Assembly: GCA_025463515.1 (NCBI GenBank)
Contig: JAODAQ010000027.1
Location: 55,589 to 119,588 of the forward strand
Direction of reading: 5' to 3'
Source of the DNA: Rhodoglobus sp.
GTDB lineage: Bacteria > Actinomycetota > Actinomycetes > Actinomycetales > Microbacteriaceae
Length of the DNA: 64,000 nucleotides
In this document: piece by piece, positions 57,701 to 64,000 of the stretch
Layout of the letters: the number at the start of each line of letters is the position of its first letter
How positions within the stretch are numbered: the stretch's first letter is position 1
Notes under the pieces: model-generated
What the model saw: the letters and a program-made list of their open reading frames with translations, nothing else
Told to the model about the DNA's origin: nothing
Database searches by the model: none
Made by a program: the position numbers and the translations under genes

Positions 57701-58258
57701 CTCCTTGCCGAAGATGTCCTGGAAGTCGGCAGCGGCCTGGCGCGCCTCCGCGTACTGACCCAGCCGCAGGCGCGTCTGCACCTCCCCGCCCACGCAGCCG
57801 GTGGTCGCGATGATGCCCTTGGCGTACTTGCTGAGCAGCTCGCGGTCCATGCGCGGCTTGAAGTAGAAGCCCTCGATCGACGCGAGCGACGAGAGCTTGA
57901 ACAGGTTGTGCATTCCCTCGTTGTTCTCGGAGAGAAGGGTCATGTGCGTGTACGCGCCCGAGCCGCCGACGTCGTCGCCCGACTGGCCGCTGTGGCCCCA
58001 GCGGATGCGCGTCTTGTCGCCGCGCGCGGTGCCCGGCGTGATGTAGGCCTCGGTGCCGATGATCGGCTTCACGCCGTTGGCCGTGGCCTGCTTCCAGAAG
58101 TCGTAGGCCCCGAACATGTTGCCGTGGTCGGTGACGGCGATCGCGGGCATGCCCTGCTCCGCGGCGGCCTGCATGAGCGGCCCGACCCGGGCGGCGCCGT
58201 CGAGCATGGAGTACTCGCTGTGCACATGGAGGTGCACGAATGAGTCGCTGGATGCCAC
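54725..58258 (-). CDS. dnaE: DNA polymerase III alpha subunit DnaE
   Basis: The 1177-residue replicative polymerase starts MASSDSFVHLHVHSEYSMLDG: a PHP domain with HLHVHSEYS, then the palm with the catalytic PDVDVDFDD pair and a third Asp in IKMDFLGL, fingers, a beta-clamp binding region and an OB fold (HVTIAGLVTSVQ) near the C terminus. Length is normal for DnaE1. The GTG at 58258 has GGAGAAG upstream and begins the PHP domain. No intein is seen. Confidence 0.97.
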   Translation of the reverse strand: MASSDSFVHLHVHSEYSMLDGAARVGPLMQAAAEQGMPAIAVTDHGNMFGAYDFWKQATANGVKPIIGTEAYITPGTARGDKTRIRWGHSGQSGDDVGGSGAYTHMTLLSENNEGMHNLFKLSSLASIEGFYFKPRMDRELLSKYAKGIIATTGCVGGEVQTRLRLGQYAEARQAAADFQDIFGKENFFAEIMDHGIDIEKRTMQDLLKLAKELGMPLVATNDLHYTHAHDSTAHAALLCVQSASTLDDPNRFKFDSDEFYLKSAAQMRELFRDYPEACDNTLLIAERCEVNFEHRDLMPRFPVPEGETEATWFEKEVAVGMKRRFNDAPDEAHLAQAQYEVDVIKQMGFPGYFLVVADFIAWAKAQGIRVGPGRGSAAGSMASYAMGITELDPLAHGLIFERFLNPERVSMPDVDVDFDDRRRPEVIRYVTDKYGDDRVAQIVTYGTIKAKQALKDSSRVLGMPYSVGEKLTKAMPPAIMGKDISLGDVMDKTAERYKEAADLRGIIETDPEAAKVFETALGIENLKRQWGVHAAGVIMSAEPLLEVLPIMKREDDGAIITQFDQPPLESLGLIKMDFLGLRNLTIIEDALRMIEKNTGTRLVIEDLDLDADPATYDLLARGDTLGVFQLDGGAMRALLKQLKPTNFEDISAVIALYRPGPMGMNSHTNYALRKNGLQQIEAIHPELEEPLREILGTTFGLIVYQEQVMSVAQKVAGFTLGQADVLRRAMGKKKKSELDKQFEDFEGGMLGNGYSKDAVKVLWDTLMPFADYAFNKAHSAGYGVLSYWTAYLKANHPAEYMAALLTSVGDSKDKLGMYLSECRRMGIKVLAPDVNESSVDFTAVPSEGTRGDVRFGLGAVRNVGFNVVELISRARTEKGRFTSFHDFLRKVPLQVANKRTVESLIKAGAFDSLGATRRSLIEIHEDAVDSASSVKRAEANGQVGFDFDSLWDEPEAADHVPERPEWAKRDKLAFEREMLGLYVSDHPLAGLEIQLAKHMTASITEILGGDIAGDGEHVTIAGLVTSVQHRIARNSGNQYGIVTVEDFAGEMSVMFLGKTYQEFSPALTNDAIVVVRGRVSLRDDGMNLHAVSMFTPDVGPGLGNGPLVIHLQEQRATTQVVGALNDVLIRHAGDNEVRLKLIKGATARVFEIPYPVTVSADLYGELKTLLGPNCLG

Positions 58259-58364
58259 GATTCTTCTCCGACTTTGCTCGCTGGTCGAACCGACCGCTCC
58301 GCCTTGCTCGAGGGCGTTCCTCAACCCTAAGCCCGACCCCCGGCAGGAGATTCCCGCCGCGCTG

Positions 58365-59291
58365 CTAGTCGGCCCGAAGCACCTCAAGCGCGTGTTGAAG
58401 GTCGGCCGGATACTCGCTCTCGAACTGCACGTACTCGCGCGTGGCCGGATGCTCGAACCCCAGCCGCTTCGCGTGCAGCCACTGCCGGGTGAGCCCCAGG
58501 CGGGCCGAGATCGTCGGGTCGGCGCCGTACATCGCGTCGCCGACGCACGGGTGCCGCTGCGCCGCCATGTGCACGCGGATCTGGTGCGTGCGCCCCGTCT
58601 CGAGTTCGATCTCCAGGAGCGCGGCGTACGGGAACGCCTCGAGCGTCTCGTAGTGCGTCACGCTCGCCTTGCCGTCGGCGACGATCGCGAACTTCCAGCT
58701 CGCGCCCGGGTGCCGGCCGAGGGGCGCGTCGATCGTGCCCGCCAGCGGGTCCGGATGCCCCTGCACGACGGCGTGGTAGATCTTGTCCACCTCCCGGTCG
58801 TGAAAGGCGCGCTTGAGGGCTGTGTACGCGGTCTCCGTCTTGGCGACGACCATGAGGCCGCTCGTGCCCACATCGAGGCGGTGCACGATGCCCGCGCGCT
58901 CTGCGGCGCCCGAGGTCGCGACCCGGAATCCCGCGCCGGCCAGGGCGCCGAGAACGGTCGGGCCCTCCCAGCCGATCGAGGGGTGCGCGGCCACTCCGGC
59001 CGGCTTGTCGATGACCACGATGTCGTCATCGTCGTAGACGATGCCGAGATCGGCGACCACTATCGGGACGATCACCGGGTCGGTCTTCGAGACCCACGAG
59101 ACCTCGAGCCAGCCGCCGGCCGGCAGCCGGTCGGACTTGGCGAGCTGCCTGCCGTCGAGCAGCACTCCGCCCGCCTCGATCACGTCGGCGGCGAACGTGC
59201 GGGAGAACCCGAGCAGCTTGGCGATCGCGGAGTCGACGCGGTCGCCCGCGAGGCCGTCGGGCACGAAGAGGCTGCGGGATTCCACGGTCAC
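58365..59291 (-). CDS. RluD-type pseudouridine synthase
   Basis: The 308-residue protein has an N-terminal S4 RNA-binding domain (residues about 12-70: [28 protein letters not shown]) and a catalytic domain with the signature [16 protein letters not shown] (catalytic Asp), a [15 protein letters not shown] segment and [11 protein letters not shown]. It isomerises uridines in 23S rRNA, probably helix 69. It is between divIVA and dnaE, where many actinobacteria also carry lspA; none is present here. Confidence 0.93.
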   Translation of the reverse strand: MTVESRSLFVPDGLAGDRVDSAIAKLLGFSRTFAADVIEAGGVLLDGRQLAKSDRLPAGGWLEVSWVSKTDPVIVPIVVADLGIVYDDDDIVVIDKPAGVAAHPSIGWEGPTVLGALAGAGFRVATSGAAERAGIVHRLDVGTSGLMVVAKTETAYTALKRAFHDREVDKIYHAVVQGHPDPLAGTIDAPLGRHPGASWKFAIVADGKASVTHYETLEAFPYAALLEIELETGRTHQIRVHMAAQRHPCVGDAMYGADPTISARLGLTRQWLHAKRLGFEHPATREYVQFESEYPADLQHALEVLRAD

Positions 59292-59313
59292 ACTCTCAGG
59301 GCAGGAACAGCAA

Positions 59314-59355
59314 CGACGGCCGGTGGTGCGGGAATCCCGCGCCCACCGGCCGTCG
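59314..59355 (-). terminator. Strong hairpin after divIVA
   Basis: CGACGGCCGGTGG pairs perfectly with CCACCGGCCGTCG, with an inner GCGGGA/TCCCGC helix. It starts about a dozen bases beyond the divIVA stop and precedes the rluD-type gene. Confidence 0.85.
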
Positions 59356-59366
59356 GCTGGTTCGGA

Positions 59367-60161
59367 TCAGTTGCCGGCGAAGCCGGGGTAGTTGGCGGGC
59401 GGCTGGGTGCCCGCCGGTGCGCTGTACTGCTGCGCGTCGTACGTGGCCGGCTGCTGCGCGTCGTACGACGGCTGCTGAGTCTCGTACGGCTGGACGGCAG
59501 CGACCTCGGCGAACGCCTGGCCCGCTGCGGCGGCCGGGGCCGCGGTCAGCGCGCTGGGGGCGTCGAGCTCGCGGAGCTGGCCCTCGATGTAGCCCTTGAG
59601 CTTCTGGCGGTACTCGCGCTCGAAGTTGCGGAGCTCCTCGATCTTGTACTCGAGCTGCTGGCGCTCCTGGTCGAGCGAGCCGAGCTGCGCGCGCTGGCGG
59701 GTCTCGGCCTCGGCCACGACGCGTGCGGCGGTCGCGTGGCCCTCGGCGATGAGCGCGTCGCGCTTCTCCACGCCCTCGCGCACGTGCTCCTCGTGAAGAC
59801 GGCGAGCGAGCTGCAGGAGGTTGTTCGTGTTGCCCGGGTCCATGGGGTTGGCGTCGAGACCGGCGCCCGCGGCGGCGAAGGCCGGTGCGGCGGCAGGAGC
59901 GGGAGCCGCAACGGGCTCGGGCTGCTGGGTGAACGCCGGCTGCTGCGGCTGGGCCTGGCCCGCCCCGGAGCGCTGGAGCTCGTTGATGCGGCCGTCGCTC
60001 GCGACGAGCCGCTGGCGCAGCTCCTCGTTCTCCTGATTGAGGCGGCGCAGCTCCACGACTACCTCGTCGAGGAAGTCGTCAACCTCGTCCTGGTCGTAAC
60101 CCTCACGGAACTTCGTGGGCTGGAACCGCTTGTTGACTACGTCTTCTGGAGTCAGAGCCAT
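59367..60161 (-). CDS. divIVA: Polar growth/division protein DivIVA (Wag31)
   Basis: The 264-residue coiled-coil protein begins MALTPEDVVNKRFQPTKFREGYDQDEVDDFLDEV, the lipid-binding DivIVA N-terminal domain. A Pro/Gln/Ala-rich linker (about 80-120), a long second coiled coil (about 125-215) and a Gln/Tyr/Pro-rich tail follow. It marks cell poles and septa and directs wall synthesis in actinobacteria. The ATG at 60161 has GAGGTGA upstream. It belongs to the ftsZ-sepF-yggT-divIVA neighbourhood. Confidence 0.95.
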   Translation of the reverse strand: MALTPEDVVNKRFQPTKFREGYDQDEVDDFLDEVVVELRRLNQENEELRQRLVASDGRINELQRSGAGQAQPQQPAFTQQPEPVAAPAPAAAPAFAAAGAGLDANPMDPGNTNNLLQLARRLHEEHVREGVEKRDALIAEGHATAARVVAEAETRQRAQLGSLDQERQQLEYKIEELRNFEREYRQKLKGYIEGQLRELDAPSALTAAPAAAAGQAFAEVAAVQPYETQQPSYDAQQPATYDAQQYSAPAGTQPPANYPGFAGN

Positions 60162-60214
60162 TGTCGTCACCTCAAACACTTTCTTTAGAAACACAGACTC
60201 TAGCCGCGCCGTCC

Positions 60215-60239
60215 GCCAGCTGTGTTCTTAACACCTGGC
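60215..60239. promoter_or_regulatory. Inverted repeat upstream of divIVA
   Basis: GCCAG/CTGGC arms enclose a TGTT/AACA inner stem (one bulge), about 55 bases upstream of the divIVA ATG in the 158-base gap after yggT. It may terminate yggT read-through or control divIVA. A second GCGGGG/CCCCGC hairpin lies at 60265-60289. Confidence 0.4.
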
Positions 60240-60319
60240 AGACGTTGAATTGATTTCGCCTTACGCGGGGTAGAACTAGTCGTCCCCGCCAGACCTGACT
60301 CCACAGTACAGCGAAGATG

Positions 60320-60628
60320 TCAGTTGACGAATCCCAGTGAGACAGAAATCAGGATCACCGTTGCGAGCATGACGATCGTCCACGCGAAGTCGAGCGCGGC
60401 ACCGCCGATGCGCAGCGGCGGAATCACGCGGCGCACGACCTTGATGGGCGGGTCGGTCACGGCGAACACGGCCTCGGCGAGTACCAGGCCGATTCCGCGC
60501 GGCCTCCAGCTCCTCGCGAACATGCGCACGAGATCGAGGATGAACCTCGCCCACATCAGCACGAAGAAGATCGTCAGGGCGATGTAGACGACGATGGCGA
60601 TGATCGAGACAGGCGAGACGAAGGACAC
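60320..60628 (-). CDS. YggT family membrane protein
   Basis: The 102-residue protein has two transmembrane helices (about residues 6-30 and 78-100) separated by the conserved FARSWRPRGIGLVLAEAVF and TDPPIKVVRRVIPPLRIGG. YggT proteins in actinobacteria are encoded between sepF and divIVA and are implicated in division and osmotic tolerance; the mechanism is unknown. Confidence 0.93.
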   Translation of the reverse strand: MSFVSPVSIIAIVVYIALTIFFVLMWARFILDLVRMFARSWRPRGIGLVLAEAVFAVTDPPIKVVRRVIPPLRIGGAALDFAWTIVMLATVILISVSLGFVN

Positions 60629-60668
60629 CTCGAAAGACTAACGGCTGCGCGTGAGCGCTCCGACTGCG

Positions 60669-61133
60669 CTACTGGGCGAAGAAGGAGGCGTCGACGTCGG
60701 ACTCGACCTCGGCGTGGTCGCCGCTCACCGCGACGTGCGCAGGCGAGAGCAGGAACACCTTGTTGGTGACCCGCTCGATCTTGCCGTAGAGGCCCTGAGA
60801 CAGTCCGCTCGCGAAGTCGATGAGGCGACGGGCATCCGGCTCGCTCATCTGCGAAAGGTTGATGATGACCGGGATGCCCTCGCGGAAGTTCTCGGCGATG
60901 AGCTGCGCGTCCTTGTACTGGCGCGGGTGCACCGTGAGGATCTCGTTCATCTCGGCGGCAGCGGGGCGCGCAGAGCTCGCACGGCGCAGCGGAGTGACGG
61001 CCGCGCGGCTGGGAGCCTGGGCGGTCTGGTGGTGGGCGACGGGCGCGGCCGGAGCCGAGGGGCCCTGCTCGTACTCGTAGTCCTCGTCCGCGAGGCCGAG
61101 GTAGACCATCGTCTTGCGCAGCGGATTTGCCAT
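60669..61133 (-). CDS. sepF: Cell division protein SepF
   Basis: The 154-residue FtsZ membrane anchor has an N-terminal amphipathic helix ([18 protein letters not shown]), a disordered linker (about 20-60) and a C-terminal dimerising FtsZ-binding domain with [20 protein letters not shown] and [14 protein letters not shown]. It lies two genes after ftsZ, the standard actinobacterial order, and tethers the Z-ring in the absence of FtsA. Confidence 0.95.
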   Translation of the reverse strand: MANPLRKTMVYLGLADEDYEYEQGPSAPAAPVAHHQTAQAPSRAAVTPLRRASSARPAAAEMNEILTVHPRQYKDAQLIAENFREGIPVIINLSQMSEPDARRLIDFASGLSQGLYGKIERVTNKVFLLSPAHVAVSGDHAEVESDVDASFFAQ

Positions 61134-61166
61134 GTGATTCCCCTTACTGAAGCTTCCACCACGACA

Positions 61167-61826
61167 TTAACCTTTGACAGGTCGATTTCCGGTGATTGCC
61201 GTGCCGATTCTTAGGTGTGTCGCGCCCTCGAGGATCGCGTCGGCATAGTCGCCCGACATCCCCATCGAGAGCGCGGTCGCGGCCGGTGCCGTGCGCACGA
61301 GCCTCTCGGAGAGCTCCCGCACTCGAGCGAAGGCCGCCCGAGGCTCCTCGCCCAGTGGCGCGACGGCCATGAGGCCGAGCACATCGAGACCGCCCTCGGC
61401 CGCGAGGGCGGCGAGCCGCTCGAGCTCCTGGGGCGCCGCTCCGCCGCGATCCGGGTCGTCGGTGAGGTTCACCTGGATGAACACGCGCGAGCCCGCGAGC
61501 GGGCCGACCAGCGCCTCCCGGTCGAACGAGTGGATCAGGTCGGCGTAGGACGCGACCTGCTTCGCCTTCTTCGACTGCAGCTGGCCGATGAAGTGCCAGG
61601 TGACGCCGTCGAGGTCAGCGAGCTCCGCGGCCTTCGGCTGGGCCTCCTGGTGGCGGCTCTCGCCGAAGTCGCGGACGCCGAGCGCGTGCAGGTCGCGCAC
61701 GAGCTGGGCTGGGTGGAACTTGGTGACGACGACAGTCGTGAGCTCGGCGGCGTCCCGGCCGGCGCGCGCCGCGGCATCCGCGACCCCGGCCTGCACCGCC
61801 GCGAGGCGGTCGGCGAGGCTGTCCAC
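61167..61826 (-). CDS. YggS/PLPBP family pyridoxal-phosphate homeostasis protein
   Basis: The 219-residue TIM-barrel PLP-binding protein has VVVTKFHPAQLV (PLP Lys), VRDFGESRHQEAQPKA, WHFIGQLQSKKAK, VFIQVNLTDDP and SMGMSGDYADAI, all family signatures. It regulates free PLP and amino-acid pools rather than acting as an enzyme. GTG start shares one base with the ftsZ stop. Confidence 0.94.
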   Translation of the reverse strand: MDSLADRLAAVQAGVADAAARAGRDAAELTTVVVTKFHPAQLVRDLHALGVRDFGESRHQEAQPKAAELADLDGVTWHFIGQLQSKKAKQVASYADLIHSFDREALVGPLAGSRVFIQVNLTDDPDRGGAAPQELERLAALAAEGGLDVLGLMAVAPLGEEPRAAFARVRELSERLVRTAPAATALSMGMSGDYADAILEGATHLRIGTAITGNRPVKG

Positions 61827-62971
61827 TACTTCAAGAAGTCGGGGATGTCGAGGTCGCCCTCGTCCTCGTCGAAACTGCGGTCGACGGGGGTGTGCACGAG
61901 GCTCGGCTCGGGCGTCCAGGCCTGGGTGTCGGCAAGGGTCGAGTCGGTGCTCGCGGGGGCGTTGGCGGGGGCATCCGGCACGACGTAGTTGGTGCGACGG
62001 CCCTCGCGCACGCGCGTGACCGGCTCGCCGCCGTCGAAGCCGGCGGCGATCACCGTGACGCGCACCTCGTCGCCGAGGGTGTCGTCGATGACCGCGCCGA
62101 AGATGATGTTGGCCTCGGGATGCACGGCCTCCTGCACGAGGCGCGCGGCGTCGTTGATCTCGAAGATGCCGAGGTTCGAGCCGCCCTGGATCGACAGCAG
62201 CACGCCGTGGGCGCCGTCGATCGATGCCTCGAGGAGGGGCGATGCCACGGCGAGCTCCGCCGCCTTGATCGCGCGGTCCGCGCCGCGCGCCGAGCCGATG
62301 CCCATGAGCGCGGAGCCGGCGCCCTGCATCACCGACTTGACGTCGGCGAAGTCGAGGTTGATGAGGCCGGGGGTCGTGATGAGGTCGGTGATGCCCTGCA
62401 CACCGGCCACGAGCACCTGGTCGGCGGTCGCGAAGGCCTCGAGCATGCTGATGCCGCGGTCGCTGATCTCGAGCAGGCGGTCGTTCGGGACGACGATGAG
62501 CGTGTCGACCTCGTTCTTGAGGTTGACGACGCCGATCTCCGCCTGCGCGGAGCGGCGCTTGCCCTCGAAGCCGAATGGCTTCGTGACGACTCCGATCGTG
62601 AGCGCGCCGATCGACTTGGCGATGCGCGCGACGACGGGAGCGCCGCCGGTACCGGTGCCGCCGCCCTCGCCCGCGGTGACGAAGACCATGTCCGCGCCCG
62701 CGAGGGCCTCTTCGATCTCCTCGGCGTGGTCCTCTGCGGCACGGCGGCCCACCTCGGGGTCGGCGCCGGCGCCGAGGCCGCGGGTCAGCTCGCGGCCCAC
62801 GTCGAGCTTCACGTCGGCGTCGCTCATGAGGAGCGCCTGGGCATCCGTGTTGATGGCGATGAATTCCACGCCGCGCAGGCCGAGCTCGATCATGCGGTTG
62901 ACGGCGTTAACACCGCCGCCACCGATGCCGACTACCTTGATCACTGCGAGGTAGTTCTGGTTTGACGTCAC
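61826..62971 (-). CDS. ftsZ: Cell division GTPase FtsZ
   Basis: The 381-residue tubulin-like GTPase forms the Z-ring. It has [16 protein letters not shown], the tubulin signature [10 protein letters not shown], the synergy-loop [11 protein letters not shown] and a short disordered linker ending in the conserved DLDIPDFLK tail that binds SepF and others. The GTG at 62971 follows GGAGG at the right distance. The linker is only about 60 residues, shorter than in many actinobacteria. Confidence 0.97.
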   Translation of the reverse strand: MTSNQNYLAVIKVVGIGGGGVNAVNRMIELGLRGVEFIAINTDAQALLMSDADVKLDVGRELTRGLGAGADPEVGRRAAEDHAEEIEEALAGADMVFVTAGEGGGTGTGGAPVVARIAKSIGALTIGVVTKPFGFEGKRRSAQAEIGVVNLKNEVDTLIVVPNDRLLEISDRGISMLEAFATADQVLVAGVQGITDLITTPGLINLDFADVKSVMQGAGSALMGIGSARGADRAIKAAELAVASPLLEASIDGAHGVLLSIQGGSNLGIFEINDAARLVQEAVHPEANIIFGAVIDDTLGDEVRVTVIAAGFDGGEPVTRVREGRRTNYVVPDAPANAPASTDSTLADTQAWTPEPSLVHTPVDRSFDEDEGDLDIPDFLK

Positions 62972-63024
62972 TTCCGGCCTCCGCTGCCTGTTGCAGAAAT
63001 TGTGCCTGCCGGGTCCAACCTTCA

Positions 63025-63039
63025 ACCTCTACTTGAGGT
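63025..63039. promoter_or_regulatory. Inverted repeat in the ftsZ leader
   Basis: ACCTC-TACTT-GAGGT is a perfect 5-bp inverted repeat about 55 bases upstream of the ftsZ GTG, next to an A/T-rich stretch that may contain the promoter (TATAAAG-like on the plus strand). It is a candidate regulatory hairpin in the 176-base ftsQ-ftsZ gap. Confidence 0.35.
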
Positions 63040-63147
63040 ATAAAGTAATGCCCGGTATGCATTTCTTGTGTTGAGGGTAGGTCGGCCGCTCCCCCACCGC
63101 TCGCAACAGAGCCAGCGTGTCGGATTGCAGCCTGCAGAGAAGATGGA

Positions 63148-64000
63148 TCAACTCGGGCGGAAGACGCCGTTTCCCGGCGCCGACACGTCGAACGTGCCCG
63201 GCGCGGCCGAGTCGGTGACCGAGATGAGCCCCGCCAGCAGCGCGGCCTTCTTGTCGGACTGGTCGGCGCTGCCCCAGTGCACGGCCTGGCCGACGCCCGT
63301 CAGCACGAAGGTCACGTCGTCCTTGGTCTTCGCCTTGATCGAGTCCACCTGCGCGAGCAGCTCTGGCGGGAGGGCGAGCAGCACCTCGACGACCGCGGCG
63401 AACGCGGGGCTCGAGGTGTCCGCGCCGGCGAGGTCCATCAGGGGCACCCCGGGCAGCCGCTCTGCCGACTGCTGGACGACGATGCCCGCCGGATCGACGA
63501 GGTCGAAGCCCGCGCTCGACGGGAGGCTGCCGACCGGCTGGCGCTCGGTGACGTGGATGATCAGCCGGTCCGGCGGCACGATCTCCGTGACGTAGCTGCG
63601 GATGAGCGGGAACGCGGAGAGCTCCGTGGTGATCCGGTCGTAGTCGAGCAGGGCGAGCGGCGTGCCGAGCTGGGCATCGGCGGCCGCCACGATCTCCGTC
63701 GGGTCGATTCGCGAGGTGCCGTCGACCGTGATCGTGCGCAGCGCGAGGATCGGCGAGTACACGGCGGTCACCACGAGCAGAGCGAGAGTGAGGATGATCC
63801 CGCCGACCGCCGCGATCGCGATCCGCCGGTTCCGCGCCCGGCGCGTGAACCGCTTGACCTCGGCGCGCTCGAACTTGCGGCGCTCACGGGCGGCGCGGCG
63901 CAGGTCGGCGCGCGCCGCGGCATCAGGGCGCGGGTTTCGGCTCGGGATGCCCGGCTTCCGCCCCGGCGCCGCTTGGGGCTGCGCACGCTGCACGGGCTGC
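63148..64000 (-). CDS. ftsQ: Cell division protein FtsQ, 5' end beyond the window
   Basis: About 284 residues are visible and the frame is still open at the right edge; a GTG at 63993 is a possible but not compelling start. There is a basic, disordered cytoplasmic N terminus, one membrane helix (RRIAIAAVGGIILTLALLVV), a POTRA domain (LRTITVDGTSRIDPTEIVAAAD) and the FtsQ beta domain to the end. It recruits later divisome proteins. It precedes ftsZ in the same orientation. Confidence 0.9.
   Translation of the reverse strand, partial: QPVQRAQPQAAPGRKPGIPSRNPRPDAAARADLRRAARERRKFERAEVKRFTRRARNRRIAIAAVGGIILTLALLVVTAVYSPILALRTITVDGTSRIDPTEIVAAADAQLGTPLALLDYDRITTELSAFPLIRSYVTEIVPPDRLIIHVTERQPVGSLPSSAGFDLVDPAGIVVQQSAERLPGVPLMDLAGADTSSPAFAAVVEVLLALPPELLAQVDSIKAKTKDDVTFVLTGVGQAVHWGSADQSDKKAALLAGLISVTDSAAPGTFDVSAPGNGVFRPS

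Noticed and set aside
54863..58243. Long plus-strand frames opposite dnaE
   Set aside because: Antisense shadows of dnaE with composition-biased products and no recognisable motif or ribosome site.

Overview
The window is about 64 kb of high-GC, densely coded DNA from an actinobacterium, most likely the family Microbacteriaceae. The evidence is RbpA, the mycothiol ligase MshC, GAF-ANTAR proteins, the WYL pair PafB/PafC, polyprenol-phosphomannose synthase next to Lnt, the actinobacterial qcrCAB/ctaCDEF respiratory supercomplex genes and the SepF/DivIVA division locus. The genus cannot be fixed from the sequence alone. Nearly everything is chromosomal housekeeping; no phage, plasmid or IS element is visible. 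The mobile-looking material is a family of short palindromic repeats, a VapBC toxin-antitoxin pair and a decayed ridA operon.

Region by region. 1-3.5 kb: a partial phosphotransferase, MarR regulator, EEP-family phosphatase/nuclease, small membrane protein, VapBC and tRNA-Leu(GAG). 3.5-9.3 kb: M20 peptidase, UppP (cell-wall lipid recycling), two GAF-ANTAR RNA-binding regulators coupled to mshC, and a divergent PAC2 gene. 9.4-20.7 kb: HAD phosphatase, TrmI, FKBP lipoprotein, PafBC, TatA/TatC, HelY-like helicase, Lnt, Ppm1 and RbpA; the Pup/proteasome genes often found between TrmI and PafBC are absent. 20.8-29.6 kb: GDPD-SPFH-NfeD, SDR, S9 peptidase, NUDIX, a haem-degrading-family protein, then an accessory patch (ridA remnant, GyrI-like domain, GNAT, an ArsR-SRPBCC fusion divergent from an SRPBCC gene). 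29.5-33.2 kb: an ECF41-type sigma factor behind a second, isolated cytochrome b gene (qcrB2), then TerC under a yybP-ykoY-type manganese riboswitch. 33.2-38.1 kb: UPF0225, FMN-dependent alpha-hydroxy-acid oxidase, TMEM175-type channel and GlpK in one tight operon, then trpD on the opposite strand. 38.1-46.6 kb: ctaE-qcrC-qcrA-qcrB facing ctaC-ctaD-ctaF, plus ErpA. 46.6-54.7 kb: dipeptidase, DUF3043, a MacB-like ABC exporter, GIY-YIG protein, PyrD, NrdR, HisD, flavin reductase. 54.7-64 kb (minus strand): DnaE, RluD-type synthase, DivIVA, YggT, SepF, YggS, FtsZ and the end of FtsQ.

Most notable points. (1) The second QcrB has Tyr224 where the housekeeping copy has His239, one of the four haem axial ligands, and it is in an operon with an ECF41 sigma factor; an ECF41-like promoter sits just upstream. 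(2) A REP-like palindrome family lies at six intergenic loci, with stems that differ in sequence yet stay complementary; it supplies the stop codons of several genes and the start region of lnt, and forms an exact 41-bp tandem array beside pyrD. (3) Many genes appear leaderless, with a TANNNT box 6-8 bases before the start codon. (4) The heptamer GGATGCC/GGCATCC seems strongly over-represented.
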